Positions 12,301-21,554 of a DNA stretch of 64,000 nucleotides are shown piece after piece. Position numbers and translations under genes: made by a program. The stretch comes from Antedon mediterranea (lineage: Eukaryota; Echinodermata; Crinoidea; Comatulida; Antedonidae), in contig NC_092673.1 in the NCBI RefSeq assembly GCF_964355755.1, positions 8,249,001 through 8,313,000 on the forward strand, in the 5' to 3' direction. Numbering within the stretch: position 1 is the first letter of the stretch; the number at the start of each line of letters is the position of its first letter. The notes beneath the pieces are model-generated. The model was not told where the DNA came from. It worked only from the letters and a program-made list of their open reading frames with translations, and did no database searches.

Positions 12301-14627
12301 ACAATTTAAATGACATGAATTTAATGATAAATAATTAATAGTATTCAACAATTTATTAAGGATGACAGTTACACAATGGAGAAACCTTGGAGTATTAATA
12401 TTTAAATGTGCTACAGGAGATGACAAATACAGTATAGTCTTAATAATATTAATATTATTATCAAAATTATTATTTTTAATGATAGAAATAATACAAACTG
12501 GAGTAAAAAATATAAACATACCTCCATGATATAAACAGTTCAGTAAATTTTAAGAATGAAATAATTTTAAACTTAAAATGTTCTTTAACAAGTACTGTAT
12601 GTGCTAAAGAATGTGTAGCTTATAAATAAAGGTCAACCAAATTGACTGAGTTTAATAACCAGATCAAATAGTAATACCACAATGTGACCACAGGGAATTT
12701 TTATCAAGGAGGTTTCACAGAAAGAACCTGTAACTGTAGTATTAGTACTACATGTTTGGAATAAGACCACAAAAGAATAATTTCTACTGAGCTCATTCAA
12801 GAATAAAAGAGTGTTTAAATCAACTTAAATTTTGCATTTACAATCAAAAAATTCTATTAATTGTATTGTTATGTTTTGTGTAAATTATTGTGATTAATAA
12901 CATAATTTAGTTGCTTTATTTTTAACACAAAGTAGACGATTGTTGAGTTCAACTTCCTGAAATAACTAAATTATGTTATCTGTTTCTTTAAAAAAGTAAA
13001 CTGAGTCATTGTCGTATAGGCCTACTTATGAAGTGTAATGTTTAATCATATCAATAACTGCTAGCTACAGCACCTGTAAACACATTTTTCAAATAAATCG
13101 TAAAAATAGAATGTTGAATTTTGTAATTGTTTTCTTTAACTGTTTTCTTTAGTGTTTCTTTAAATAACAGACTAAACATTTTGGCAAATTTTAGCCTAAG
13201 TAATGCAGTTCAAATTAGCAATTGAAATGACAGGTACCTATCTCATTGTATGTTTAACTACAATGAAACCTCATGAGGTACATTTTGCTATTGCACACTT
13301 GTCAATTTACGGCGATGGGTGTATGGTGATCGCACACGATATGTATACTGTATCCTAAATACGTTGTCAAAATATGGTACTCGGTAAAGTTGTCCTTTAA
13401 GGACATAATTAGAGCAGTGACAGGCGGTTATTAAAGACAACAGTGGCACTACACTATAATCCATAGCCGTATCATTGGCAAGGGTTCGATCCAAGGTTCT
13501 GCTGGTAGAATGAATCTTCTTGAATGAACTACAGTACTGTACTGTATAAACCGTAAGTCCAGTGTACACAAAATGCTTGTGTGCACTTAAAGAGTCCTGA
13601 TGTACAGTAGTTACATCTTTTATAATGAGTTGGAGGTTACCACCGTGTAGGCCTACTAGCTCCAACAGCCACTCTCTCTTGAGCGCTAGAATTAGTAGCA
13701 ATGACATGACTTTACTCTAGTAAGCATGTAGTTTAAAAGTGTAATATCTAAGTCCAAAGCGACAGCAATGATCATTAGATAAAATTGGTGCTATATAAAT
13801 CAAGAATATTATTAAATTTTATCATTCATATTAAAAATCACAGCTTTTTTAATTCAATAAAATCCACAGATTTAAAAATATTAAAGATTCAAATGATTAA
13901 TACCGTTATCTTGTTTTGTTAACTATAGTAATACTATAGTTAACAAAACAAACTATAGTTAACAAAACAAGATAACGAGAAAATAGATTTAGTGTATTGA
14001 AGACAATCTCTCCTGTAATTCATAGACGATTTTCGTGCGACGAAACCCATCTTGCAGTGAACATTTTTTTTTAACCATACAGAGGTAGAGGCCAATCTTT
14101 TATTAAGAACAGTAAAATTAAACTAAAATCATATTCATAATGAGCGTTTTCATTAAAAACATCCAAAAACGATGCTTGCAATGTATCTAGGCCTAGAGTG
14201 CTGCACACCAGGTCCATACATTAATTAGCGCAACCAAAATAAAACGTAACCGATATGATAAAGAGCATATCCAAAGGCACTACCACTAGGTTAGGCCTAC
14301 TGTAGGCGGAATTCCTGTAGGCTAGGCCCAACCTACTGTAGTAGGCTAGGCCCTAGTCTAGGGCCTAGGGCCTATATTATTTTTTTAGGTTAAATTTACT
14401 TTGGTTAGGCAAAATGCCATACCAGTCAGGCAGCTAGATAGAGGCTAGGCCTAGTAGAGCTTCTTTAAATACAGACACGAAACATACCATACAAAGTCGT
14501 TGTCTTTGTCTTCATATGAGCTCCCAACTCCATTGTATACAGGTGCTGGAGAATGCAGCGGTCGTTTACGATTTGATTCAGTCCGAGTAGGACGACCTCC
14601 TTGCCGTCTGTTTGCAGTGTTTGACAT
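231..14627 (-). CDS. COP1: COP1 E3 ubiquitin ligase, 5' part (exons 1-3)
   Basis: COP1 (RFWD2) is a RING E3 ubiquitin ligase that, with DET1 and DDB1-CUL4, targets transcription factors such as c-Jun and ETS proteins for degradation. Three coding exons were assembled on the minus strand: 14488-14627, 6286-6345 and 231-328, with matching phases (2, 2, then 1). They encode the N-terminus and the whole RING finger, C-x2-C-x11-C-x-H-x2-C-x2-C-x10-C-x2-C, using Cys47, 50, 62, His64, Cys67, 70, 81 and 84. The order of residues around the RING (DNDFVCPICFE, then MTKCGHSFC, then NRCPKCN) closely matches animal COP1. The coiled coil and WD40 propeller must lie beyond the left edge. The start ATG is the first after an in-frame TAG 36 nt upstream. 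Only 46 residues precede the RING, against roughly 130 in the human protein. Intron 1 is 8.1 kb and intron 2 is 6.0 kb. Confidence 0.93.
329..2670. other. COP1 intron 2, distal part
   Basis: AT-rich intronic sequence with scattered TACTGTA/TACAGTA words and a short (TA)n run near 2455. I see no exon or recognisable repeat family. Confidence 0.5.
2671..4432. mobile_element. hAT-like nonautonomous DNA transposon
   Basis: The ends are perfect 16-bp inverted repeats, CAGTGTTATCCCCAGG at 2671 and its complement ending at 4432. Each is followed inside by AAGCGTCACG-type subterminal repeats; GTGACGCTT recurs several times at 2690-2785 and again at 4398-4408. CATACT lies next to both ends, displaced by one base on the left. 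Subterminal repeats and a CAGTG terminus suggest the hAT superfamily. There is no transposase ORF, and the internal ORFs are only the open frames of its tandem array. It lies in COP1 intron 2. Confidence 0.75.
3324..4290. repeat. Tandem array inside the hAT-like element, ~6 units of 164-240 bp
   Basis: The word TACGATC, followed by a GCTGTTTGC segment, a CGCTATGAAGT segment, GGCCAACTA, CTGATGAGTAGG and ACCGGCGGAAAA, recurs from about 3330, 3504, 3670, 3834, 4074 and near 4255. Spacing is about 174, 166, 164, 240 and 180 bp. The longer interval holds a (TTTA)n run and extra sequence near 3915-4015. Six diverged units expanded within the transposon. Confidence 0.85.
4596..5773. mobile_element. 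Second hAT-like nonautonomous transposon
   Basis: The ends are imperfect inverted repeats (CAGGGTTGTAGCTAA against CAGGGATGTAATTG). They are flanked by a near-perfect 8-bp duplication, ACAAATAC on the left and GCAAATAC on the right, if the element is taken to begin at AGGG. An 8-bp target duplication fits hAT. The inside is unusually GC-rich near both ends (4680-4745 and 5655-5755), with short palindromes such as AGGGGCCGAAGGCCCCT. I see no transposase. Confidence 0.7.
5841..6050. mobile_element. Small inverted-repeat element (MITE-like)
   Basis: The left end GCTTACCTGGACAAACC is followed by ATAGCCCTCTCTCT. The right end is its inverse complement, AGAGAGAGGGCTAT, followed by GTAAATCCAGATAAGC. 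The inner 14 bp match perfectly and the outer part imperfectly. About 210 bp long, in COP1 intron 2. Confidence 0.6.
6286..6345 (-). CDS. COP1: COP1 exon 2 (first half of RING)
   Basis: This 60-nt exon lies between a TTTATTTCAG acceptor and a GTAAGT donor. It encodes PICFEVIEEAHMTKCGHSF and splits the cysteine codon at each end, which is the start of the COP1 RING. Confidence 0.93.
6346..10057. other. COP1 intron 1, distal part
   Basis: AT-rich intron without exons. At 7,780-7,925 a run ending in AATAAAAG and (AATC)n looks like a LINE 3' tail. A short hairpin lies at 8915-8950. Around 9,290-9,500 there is a diverged repeat remnant (TTGACCTTTGACATC, then a CAGACAGAGACG stretch). 8,760-9,850 is very rich in TACTGTA and TACAGTA words. 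Confidence 0.5.
8915..8950. repeat. Short hairpin
   Basis: The 17-bp arms CAGGGAAGAATTAAATT and AATTTAACTCTTCCCTG are separated by two bases and have one mismatch. It could be a cruciform or the remains of a MITE; no function is implied. Confidence 0.7.
10076..10212. repeat. Inverted-repeat element with CCGGTAT palindromes
   Basis: CCTTTCTCACAG at 10076 is matched by its exact complement CTGTGAGAAAGG ending at 10212. The interior repeats ATACCGGTAT, GTGCCGGTAT and ACCGGCATA. This 137-bp hairpin-like unit is probably a MITE. Confidence 0.65.
10930..11732. mobile_element. TA-flanked inverted-repeat element
   Basis: 10-bp terminal inverted repeats CTGTTTCTAT and ATAGAAACAG each have a flanking TA, as mariner-type insertions do. 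Inside, variants of GAACGGTT and AACCGTT recur near both ends. An 80-codon ORF on the minus strand shows no recognisable domain. About 800 bp, in COP1 intron 1; the short termini make the boundaries tentative. Confidence 0.5.
11733..13903. other. COP1 intron 1, middle part
   Basis: AT-rich intron with TACTGTA-type words. A 139-codon open frame at 13288-13707 (minus) has no recognisable motif, and I do not call it a gene. Confidence 0.45.
13904..13977. repeat. Perfect 26-bp inverted repeat with an extra partial arm
   Basis: The left arm 13904-13929 is exactly complementary to 13952-13977. Between them, 13933-13951 repeats the first 19 bases of the right arm (ACTATAGTTAACAAAACAA), so the left arm can pair with either copy. 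Confidence 0.9.
14488..14627 (-). CDS. COP1: COP1 exon 1 (start codon)
   Basis: This exon encodes residues 1-46, rich in Arg, Ser, Pro and Asn, plus two bases of the first RING cysteine codon. It ends at a GTATGT donor. The acidic DKDNDFV end continues directly into the RING in exon 2, which fixes the frame. Confidence 0.88.
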
Positions 14628-15060
14628 CACTATCGACGAGTGCCAGGCTAGGCTATCCCGCTAGGCCTAGGCTAGGTAGGCTAGCCTTATCAAGCTAGCT
14701 AGGGCACAAACTAACACAGATCCAACAACAAGCGTTGCTGTATAAAGGATATTTAGTTAATCAAGTGAACAAAACAATAAAATATATCCATTCCATAAAC
14801 ATCAGGGTAAACCAGAGGTTAATTTGTGTAGGCAATTCATCATGTATGTGCGGAAGTAGAGACTGCGTGACTAATATTTTCACAAGCCAGCCTACTATTA
14901 AAATGTGTGTGCTGGTGGTGGCTAGCTAGCTAGCTGCTGCTCTATTGATGTGTGGCGGCGCAGCGCAGCAGCAAACAGACAGATCGTGTGTCGTGTGTCG
15001 TCGGCGGCGAACAGTTTTTGCATCTATAAAATCTCGAGCGGAGGAGCAAAGTACCATGGG
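14628..15060. promoter_or_regulatory. Probable COP1 promoter region
   Basis: Upstream of the COP1 start the sequence has CTAGGCCTAG-rich stretches (14,640-14,705). At 14,940-15,050 there is a GC- and CpG-rich block (GGCGGCGCAGCGC, then GTCGTCGGCGGCG). A TATAAAA at 15025-15031 on the plus strand lies 24 bp before an ATG in good context (ACCATGG, 15055). That ATG opens only seven codons, so any divergent transcript remains a guess. Confidence 0.4.
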
Positions 15061-15289
15061 TAAATCCAGGGTAGCGTGAAATTCGATAAGTAAACTGATG
15101 ATGCCTCATGATGATGGTTGATGAGATAAAAAAAAATCATTTTATTGTCCTGTCTTTTTAATTCCACAAAAAGACAAAATTACAAACAAATATAAAATTG
15201 TGTAGTTTGTAATCTCTTTTATGGAACGCCGTTTACGCAACAGTTCGATGATATGAATTTTATGACTTCAGACTATATGAATGAAATGC

Positions 15290-15455
15290 ATCATATGAAT
15301 TGCATGACGCGATATGAATGACATGTTTTGAATTGAATATTTTGAATTGGATTTGAATTGAATGGAATATGTTTTGAATGAAATGTTTTGAATGAAATTT
15401 TTTTAATGAAATGTTTTGAATAAAATGTTTTGAATGAAAAGTTTTGAATGCTTTG
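15290..15455. repeat. Degenerate short tandem repeat, ATGTTTTGAATGAA
   Basis: Repeats of about 15 bp built on TTTTGAATGAAATG run across the segment with frequent base changes. No coding potential. Confidence 0.75.
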
Positions 15456-16060
15456 AAAAGTCAAACTATTGGCCTCGTATGAGCCTATATGTCATTCCCG
15501 CTCAAGATTTTTTTCTCAACCTCGCCTTGCAGGTACCGTCTTCTTCTCTCTCCACCCGGTGTAATCAATATGGATCCTTTACAGAAAGCCTGCTGATAAG
15601 AAGGAAAAATCAAGAGTGACTTTTCGAACTGACGAAATTCGAACATTAATTGTTGCCTATAACCGTAACATCTTTTTTAAAAGGAAGATCCTGATGGTAG
15701 CGGAAATGACTTTAATGGGTGGGTGAGGTGTCAATATAAGTTATTAGCGCTCAATGATTGAGCCTCAATCTTAGCAACTAAATGAAGCAGCAGTCACTCA
15801 ACTCAACTGAAAGGAACTACTTGCGCGAGAGCGCTTATGGCGACATATTGACTACTGAACGGAACTAAACGGAACTAAACAGAACTGTAAGGAACCAGTG
15901 TGCGAACTGAACAACTTGCTTGATTCGTAACAATCTTAGTTGCATTTTTTAGCTCCTTTCAGTTTCAGAAAAATAGAACAAAAGCAACTGAAAGGAACTT
16001 AAGCTTATGTCGACATTTTTTTGTGTGGATATCATTGCTGTCAGTTATTTTATTTATTTG
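15456..16060. other. Intergenic, no gene seen
   Basis: Unremarkable sequence apart from a short GGAACTAAAC repeat near 15,855-15,900. The 61-codon ORF near 15,434 has no domain signal. Confidence 0.4.
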
Positions 16061-17690
16061 TCCCTATCGTTGTGTAACATTTAAAATAAAAATTATACAG
16101 AATTTAAATAAAATTAAACAAAATGCTACACAACGATACCATGAACATACAAATTAGATGTTTAATTCTTGAGTTGTTCTTATAAATGTTACCCGCTACC
16201 CCAAAAATGTCTTTTTATTGCAATTTTTAAGAATACAAAAATGACAATTTGTATACTGCACTGCAAATTTTATCCTTTTTTTTCTTCAATATATTAGTAA
16301 AAACATTAAAACACTTGTAATTCAAATAAAAAAATATCGAAAATTGGAGATCTGATATTGAAATTTATCTAATTTTGTAAAAAATGTACATTTTTGAAAA
16401 AGGTCACTGACCTTTTGACCTCCATTGACCTTAATAATCGTTCGATTAATTTTATTTAAATTCTATATTACTAAAAATGTAAAAGAATTGCTACACAACG
16501 ATACCAAGAACATACTAATTAGATGTTTCATTCTTGAGTTATTTTTATAAATGTTATCCGCTACCCCAAAAAAATGTCTTTTTATTGCAATTTTTAAGAA
16601 TTAAAAAATGACAATTTTTATAAAATGTACTGCAATTTTTTTATCTTAACACACATTTTCTTATTCTATATGTAGCACAAGTAAAAGACAATTCAAATAA
16701 AAAAATATCGAAAATTGGAGATCTGATTTTGAAATATATCTCATTTTGCCAAAAAAATTACATTTTTGCAAAAGGTCAGTGACCTTTTGACCTTCATAAT
16801 CGTTTGATTAATTTTATTTAAATTCTACATGATTTAAAAAACACATATGCTACATACCGACACCAAGATCAGACTAATTAGATGTTTGATTCTTGGGTTA
16901 TTGGTATTAATGTCCATTAATGTTAACCCCTACCCCAAAAACGTCTTTTTATTGCAATTTTGAAGAATAACAAAATTACTTGACAATGGTGTTAATGCAC
17001 TGCAATTTTTTTCATGTTAACACACATTTTGTTATTCAATATGTCAGTAAACACAAGTAAAGCACAATTAAAATAAAAAATATTTTCAAAATTGGAGATT
17101 TGATATTGAAATTTATCTCATTATGGCAAATATTTGCAATTTTGCAGAAGGTTAGTGACCTTTTGACCTCTACTGACCTTAAACATGGTTCGATTAATTT
17201 TATTCAAATTCTATATGATTAAAAAACATGTATGCTACACAACGACACCAAGATCATACTAATTAGATGTTTCATTCTTGGGTTATTGCTATTAATGTTA
17301 CCCCCTACCCCAAAAATCTATTTTTATTGCAATTTTTAAGAATAAAAAATGAAAATTTGTATATAATGAACTACAATTTTAATCTTGTTAACATATATTT
17401 TCTTATTGAATATGTCAGTAAGCACAAGTAAAACACAATTAAGATAAAACATGTTGAAAATTGTAGATACTATGTTGAAATTTATCTATATTTTGGCCAA
17501 AATGTGCATTTTTGTAAAAGGTCAATGACCTTTTGACCTCTACTGACATTATTGATCGTCCGATTCATTTTATTTAAATTTTATAAGATTTTAAAAGACG
17601 TATGCTACACAATGGTACCAAGATAATACTAATTAGATGTTTTATACTTGGGTTATTAGGATAAATGTTATCCCGTACCCCAAAACAATA
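16060..17690. repeat. Five diverged ~370-bp tandem units with nuclear-receptor-like motifs
   Basis: Segments containing TGCTACACAACGATACCA, CTAATTAGATGTTT, CTACCCCAAAAA, TTTTTATTGCAATTTT and ACCTTTTGACCT recur about every 360-380 bp (near 16120, 16490, 16850, 17230 and 17605). Four junctions carry AGGTCA-n-TGACCT or a one-base variant: 16401-16413, 16773-16785, 17149-17161 and 17519-17531. Each is followed by further TGACCT half-sites. No ORF of note. Confidence 0.85.
16401..16431. promoter_or_regulatory. IR1 plus TGACCT direct repeats
   Basis: AGGTCACTGACCT is a perfect inverted repeat of AGGTCA with one-base spacing, the arrangement bound by FXR/EcR-type receptors. The next half-sites are TGACCT spaced by two and then four bases (DR2, DR4). 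The match is by sequence only; binding is not shown. Confidence 0.45.
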
Positions 17691-17927
17691 TTTGAAGATA
17701 AAACACTGATGATCATTATACAAATGACACAAGTACATACAATGCATCCCTATATTTTTCTTGTTAACATGAATTTTTTCACTCTATATGCCCGTGGGAA
17801 GAAAATGATACCAAAGAAGTTTAACTGTGTGGGGGTGCACGGTAACCCCCTCCAGCCCTTGAGCTAATAGGCATATATTTTTTTAACAATAAAAATGTTA
17901 TTTTACAGTATAACTTTTCATTTACAG

Positions 17928-18076
17928 AAAAAGTTCTCAGTGACACTTTCTGGCCTGTTATCCGAGAATTGAAAGCAATGTTCCGAGGGAAAGCACATGA
18001 GGAACAAGGTGGCGTCGATATTAGTAGTGACTTGACAATGCCGTCAGAGGTTGAATGTTCTCAGTTAAATGCAACG
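17928..18076 (+). CDS. Unrecognised gene, exon A
   Basis: I do not recognise this gene. The open segment follows TTTCATTTACAG and ends at GTATGT in phase 0, entering with two bases of a codon. It encodes about 49 residues including DTFWPVIRELKAMFRGKA, nearly the same as DTFWPVIQELK in exon B. Good splice signals and repetition of the peptide in two exons support real coding exons, now or in the past. Exons further 5' are not visible; the tandem array lies just upstream. No signal peptide or known domain is seen. Confidence 0.5.
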
Positions 18077-18216
18077 GTATGTTTTATGTTTTTACTTCGT
18101 TATATTGATTCAAACAGTTGTTTAAAATGTTTAATAATTCGATACTTCAGTGTAAGAAAACCCCAATGCTCATTCTATTCCAATTTTATTTTCATTTGTT
18201 CCTATTATTTTTGAAG

Positions 18217-18504
18217 ACTAATCACAGTATCTTCAGGATTAACATCAATACCGTCAAAGAATATGTCTTTAATATCATCGCAAACAGCGTTAATATCGTC
18301 ACCAACGAAAATACCGTTCGAACCTTAAACAACATTGTCAACGACACATTTTGGCCTGTAATTCAAGAATTGAAAACAGTACTTAGACTTCGTGGCATGG
18401 CACGGGCACAAAGGGACGGTGTCGATTCGGTAGTCAGCTCAAATGTTGAGCGTGCTCTTCGCAGTAAGAAACTAAAGCCAATAAAGAAAACGCCAAGTAT
18501 GCAG
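18217..18504 (+). CDS. Unrecognised gene, exon B
   Basis: The 96-codon segment is phase 0 at both ends, after an acceptor TATTTTTGAAG and before GTATAA. It encodes an Asn/Val-rich stretch (NTVKEYVFNIIANSVNIV), then DTFWPVIQELKTVLRLRG, and a basic end (RSKKLKPIKKTPSMQ). Phase agrees with exon A. The first part is repeated, damaged, in the next segment. Function unknown. Confidence 0.5.
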
Positions 18505-18689
18505 GTATAACTTGATTTTATCCTCCTTAGTGAACAATATGTTATAGTATCTAAAGTTTAATTATAATCTATTCAGGAATAATACATTTTTATAACCAAG
18601 AAGAATCTCCTCCCGACCAAAATTAGAGACTTGGAATTATGGCGATGACAACTTTACATTCATTTCTTTTCTATTTTGTATTATAAAGA

Positions 18690-19007
18690 TGGCTTTCGTC
18701 AACGACACCACCTTCACGATTGACAAACATGCAGTCAAGGAGTACGTCTCAACATCATCGCATACAGTGCAATGTCGTCACTTCTAGTAGAACCGTCGTC
18801 ATGGATAACAAAGATGCAGAAGACCACATTGATATAGCAATTGATAACCAGACTGCAGATGCACCAAAAGCAGGAATTTTCCGACGTCTTTTCCGCAAAC
18901 TTCGACAACGCTTCCGTAACACCAGAGGCCATGACACTTCTACAGTGGCCGAGCATACGGAAATAATCAAAGAAACTATTAATGGCATACTGAATACTGA
19001 ATACTGA
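18690..19007 (+). pseudogene. Unrecognised gene, third exon-like segment with frameshift
   Basis: After a good acceptor (TTTGTATTATAAAG) the frame reads FTIDKHAVKEYVS, clearly related to exon B (INTVKEYVF), but stops at TAG near 18765. Nucleotide comparison with exon B shows about one base missing near 18747. Another frame stays open to the TGA at 19005-19007 and contains an acidic stretch and a basic block (FRRLFRKLRQRFRN). A weaker acceptor, CATGCAG at 18734, would enter that frame in phase 0 and avoid the stop. Either this exon is broken or the weaker acceptor is used. Confidence 0.4.
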
Positions 19008-19582
19008 ATACTGAAATGCTTTATTTGTCCATCATCATCATAAAATAACAACAGAAATTCTTCTTGAAGATTGACAATTATTAGTAAAATAATAAATAGA
19101 TATACAATAAAATATATTATGTACACACACGTCATAATTGCACAAAAAAATATAAGTTATGAAACACGGTGTAAATATGACAAGGTATTAAAATTGAATA
19201 GGATTCAGGAGATTAAAATAGTTTAAAACAGCTTTAAAAGGATTAAAAACAGCTTTAAAAGGATTCAAACCATTAGAATGTTCCTAAAACCTTACAATTT
19301 ATAAATTGCTAAAATTCAAATAGGCTAAACATGTTAAAAACGTTTAAAAATATTAAAAATATAAAAACATTTTATAAAGTTTCATTGTTTACATAGTCTT
19401 GTAATAATTACATAACATTTATCGATGGTGACGTGAATTAATTATATGAATAGCATTTGCAACAAAGGCATATCTCGATCTGTTTGTCTTAGTTATTGGA
19501 ACATGTATTCTACCATTGCGTTTGATAATAAAGTATTTGCTAAGGGGATGATCAACATCCTTAATTATTTTTTGAGCACAGA
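18988..19582 (-). mobile_element. LINE 3' fragment with heptamer tail
   Basis: On the minus strand the sequence encodes a run typical of the C-terminus of non-LTR reverse transcriptases (KDVDHPLSKYFIIKRNGR, then VPITKTNRSRYAF). It is followed by an AT-rich 3' region and a tail of four AGTATTC-type heptamers (19015-18988). It appears 5'-truncated near 19582 and sits between exon-like segments of the unrecognised gene. Confidence 0.7.
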
Positions 19583-19739
19583 TAGGCCTACCAGTGCAAA
19601 CGATGCAAGCAATGCTAGCAACGAAGATGATCTTGCAGAAAATAATGAAGAAGACAGAGTTTCAGTTGATACCATTGATCCTGTTCCCACTACTTCACGC
19701 CACAAGTTCCTCTCAGCGTGTTTATGCTACAAACACTAA
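19583..19739 (+). CDS. Unrecognised gene, C-terminal segment beyond the LINE
   Basis: The open frame continues to TAA at 19737-19739. It encodes an acidic Asn/Asp/Glu-rich stretch (ASNEDDLAENNEEDRVSV) and a short end, KFLSACLCYKH. It starts where the LINE fragment stops, so it may be the displaced end of the same exon as 18690-19007. It could also be a separate exon using the AGCACAG acceptor. Function unknown. Confidence 0.35.
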
Positions 19740-20315
19740 TCAGTGCAGTTACAGTGAATCAATTTTGTATTGAGGATCGATATAGCAGTTTTATATTTAT
19801 ACTATGTCTCATTATTTTATCAACTTGAATAAAATCAAGGATTAATTTTTACATATTTTAAAGTTGTGTTCATTTGTTGAAAATAGAATTGTACATCTTA
19901 TCACAAGTAAATAGCTTACTTAGTATAGTATTGTAGGCTAGACATAACCCACACTTTTTACTTTTCACACATAAAAATATAGAATTTCATGTTACAAGAT
20001 TAACAAACACTAAACACTGACTCGACTGCTCATACTATGGCGCATCCTTCTCTCTTCTTTCCGTAAGCCGCCAGCAAATCTTAACAGACTTAACTTGGGC
20101 TTCCATTCCATTTAGTAGGGGAAAAGCTAACGTGGCTCAGAGGTCCGGTATGCGGTCAAGCTACCAAGAGAACGCGATAGGAATGACATGTAGCTAATAG
20201 TTTGACTTTTCACTCCTTTAATGTTGGGTGTGAACCCTGCCACAAGTTAAAACATCATAGGCTAAATAGAAATGTTAAAGACACTCTAGTATGCTCATAG
20301 TTACCACGTGGATTG
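19740..20315. other. Intergenic, no gene seen
   Basis: AT-rich sequence. TAAAATCAAGG and several AATAAA words at 19,740-19,860 could serve as polyadenylation signals for the unrecognised gene. Nothing else is supported. Confidence 0.35.
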
Positions 20316-21554
20316 GTTTTTAGTCGCGTGGACGTGACTCAATAGTTCACTATGTCGGTCGGTCGGTCTGTCGGTCTGTCGGTCTGTCGGTTTGTCTGTC
20401 GGTCCGGTATCACTATGCGTTTTATCGCTTTTCTGTAATTTTTGAACTGTTTTGATGTAGGCCTACATTACTTTTTGAAAGTTCATTTTTTTCTGAGAGC
20501 ACGCGACTTATGGCTGTTGGCCTTGTTATCTTGTGCTTCGGTTTCTTTTGTTTCTGCGTCGGACTTGCGCGTTTGTGCAAGTTGATTGAAAGTTATTTTT
20601 CTTGTAGTTTTATTTCATATTACGCCAAGCAAAATGAATTCCCATTATAATTTAAGTGGACCAATAACATTTCTTGAATATAAATCCGAAATCTTGTCCC
20701 GCCTTTAGTCAGTTATTCAAGAGTACGGAAGCATTAGGAGAACTAGGTATCACGCGGAATCATGTTTACTACGGCTACTAAAAATGGATATTTGGAAACA
20801 CAGACTGGGCATGCGCAAACCTCAAAGCACTTATGGGAGAAGGAGTCTATGTGATATATGCAGATAGTAGTACGTTAGACCTGTTCAATAAACAATGTTT
20901 TCGTTTTGGCTGTAAATTTATAATTTATTGTCAAAACAATCCGATCCTTCCTCTATAATGATACTACATATTTTTGGTGAATGGTGTGTATAGATGAAGA
21001 TTGTTAGTACAGTATTGAGTATGTTTGTCGGCGGCCAGTTTGTTTACTGGAATGTTGGGGTATGTTGGTCATTAAGTCCCATTTACACTAGGACGATAAC
21101 GATCGACGATAAATTGGTAAACATGCAATTTTCCTACATAAAAAAAAAATTAAAAGGTTTCACTATAACCATGCTGCCTTTGATGAAAATAATATTGTTA
21201 CGTAAGTCGAGCGGCGTTTGTTGTAAGAAATATTTCTTGTCTAAATTCAATATTAGTGGTGTTTATACTGTCTTTTTAGTTTGTAATTCCTTCATGTGCA
21301 TTTTTGTCCTTAAACAATGTGGAAACCATTTTAAAAACAGTATAAAACAAGCTTAATTTTGGCAGATAATATTTACAGTGCAATTTTTGTAGTCTCAGGG
21401 GCCTATAGGATAGTAAGATCACAAACTTCTAGCCTGCTTTTACAAGTAACAATGCCACATACGTGGCTACAGTCGCGTGCTTAAGTTAGTGTTTACCGAC
21501 CAATCGACCGACCGACATAGTGAGCTGTAGAGTCGCGTTGCTCGCGACTAAAAA
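20316..21554. mobile_element. DNA transposon with TTTTTAGTCGCG termini
   Basis: The left end reads TTTTTAGTCGCG, then GTGACTC, then TTCACTATGTCGGTCGGTCG. The right end is its inverse complement with few changes (CGACCGACATAGTGAGCT, then GAGTCGCG, then CGCGACTAAAAA). The left end has expanded the GTCGGTCT repeat. A 120-codon ORF at 20994-21356 has no recognisable transposase motif. A piece of the same terminus occurs at 23,115-23,190. Confidence 0.75.

Noticed and set aside
13288-13707. 139-codon minus-strand ORF
   Set aside because: No domain, no repeat of pattern and no conserved motif; it lies in COP1 intron 1 and could be chance.
15055-15078. ATG in strong context after a TATAAAA
   Set aside because: Stops after seven codons, and the TATA box is too close for a normal leader; no splice donor convincing enough to call an exon.
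20994-21356. 120-codon ORF inside the AGTCGCG transposon
   Set aside because: Hydrophobic, no catalytic motif of any transposase I know; too weak to name.
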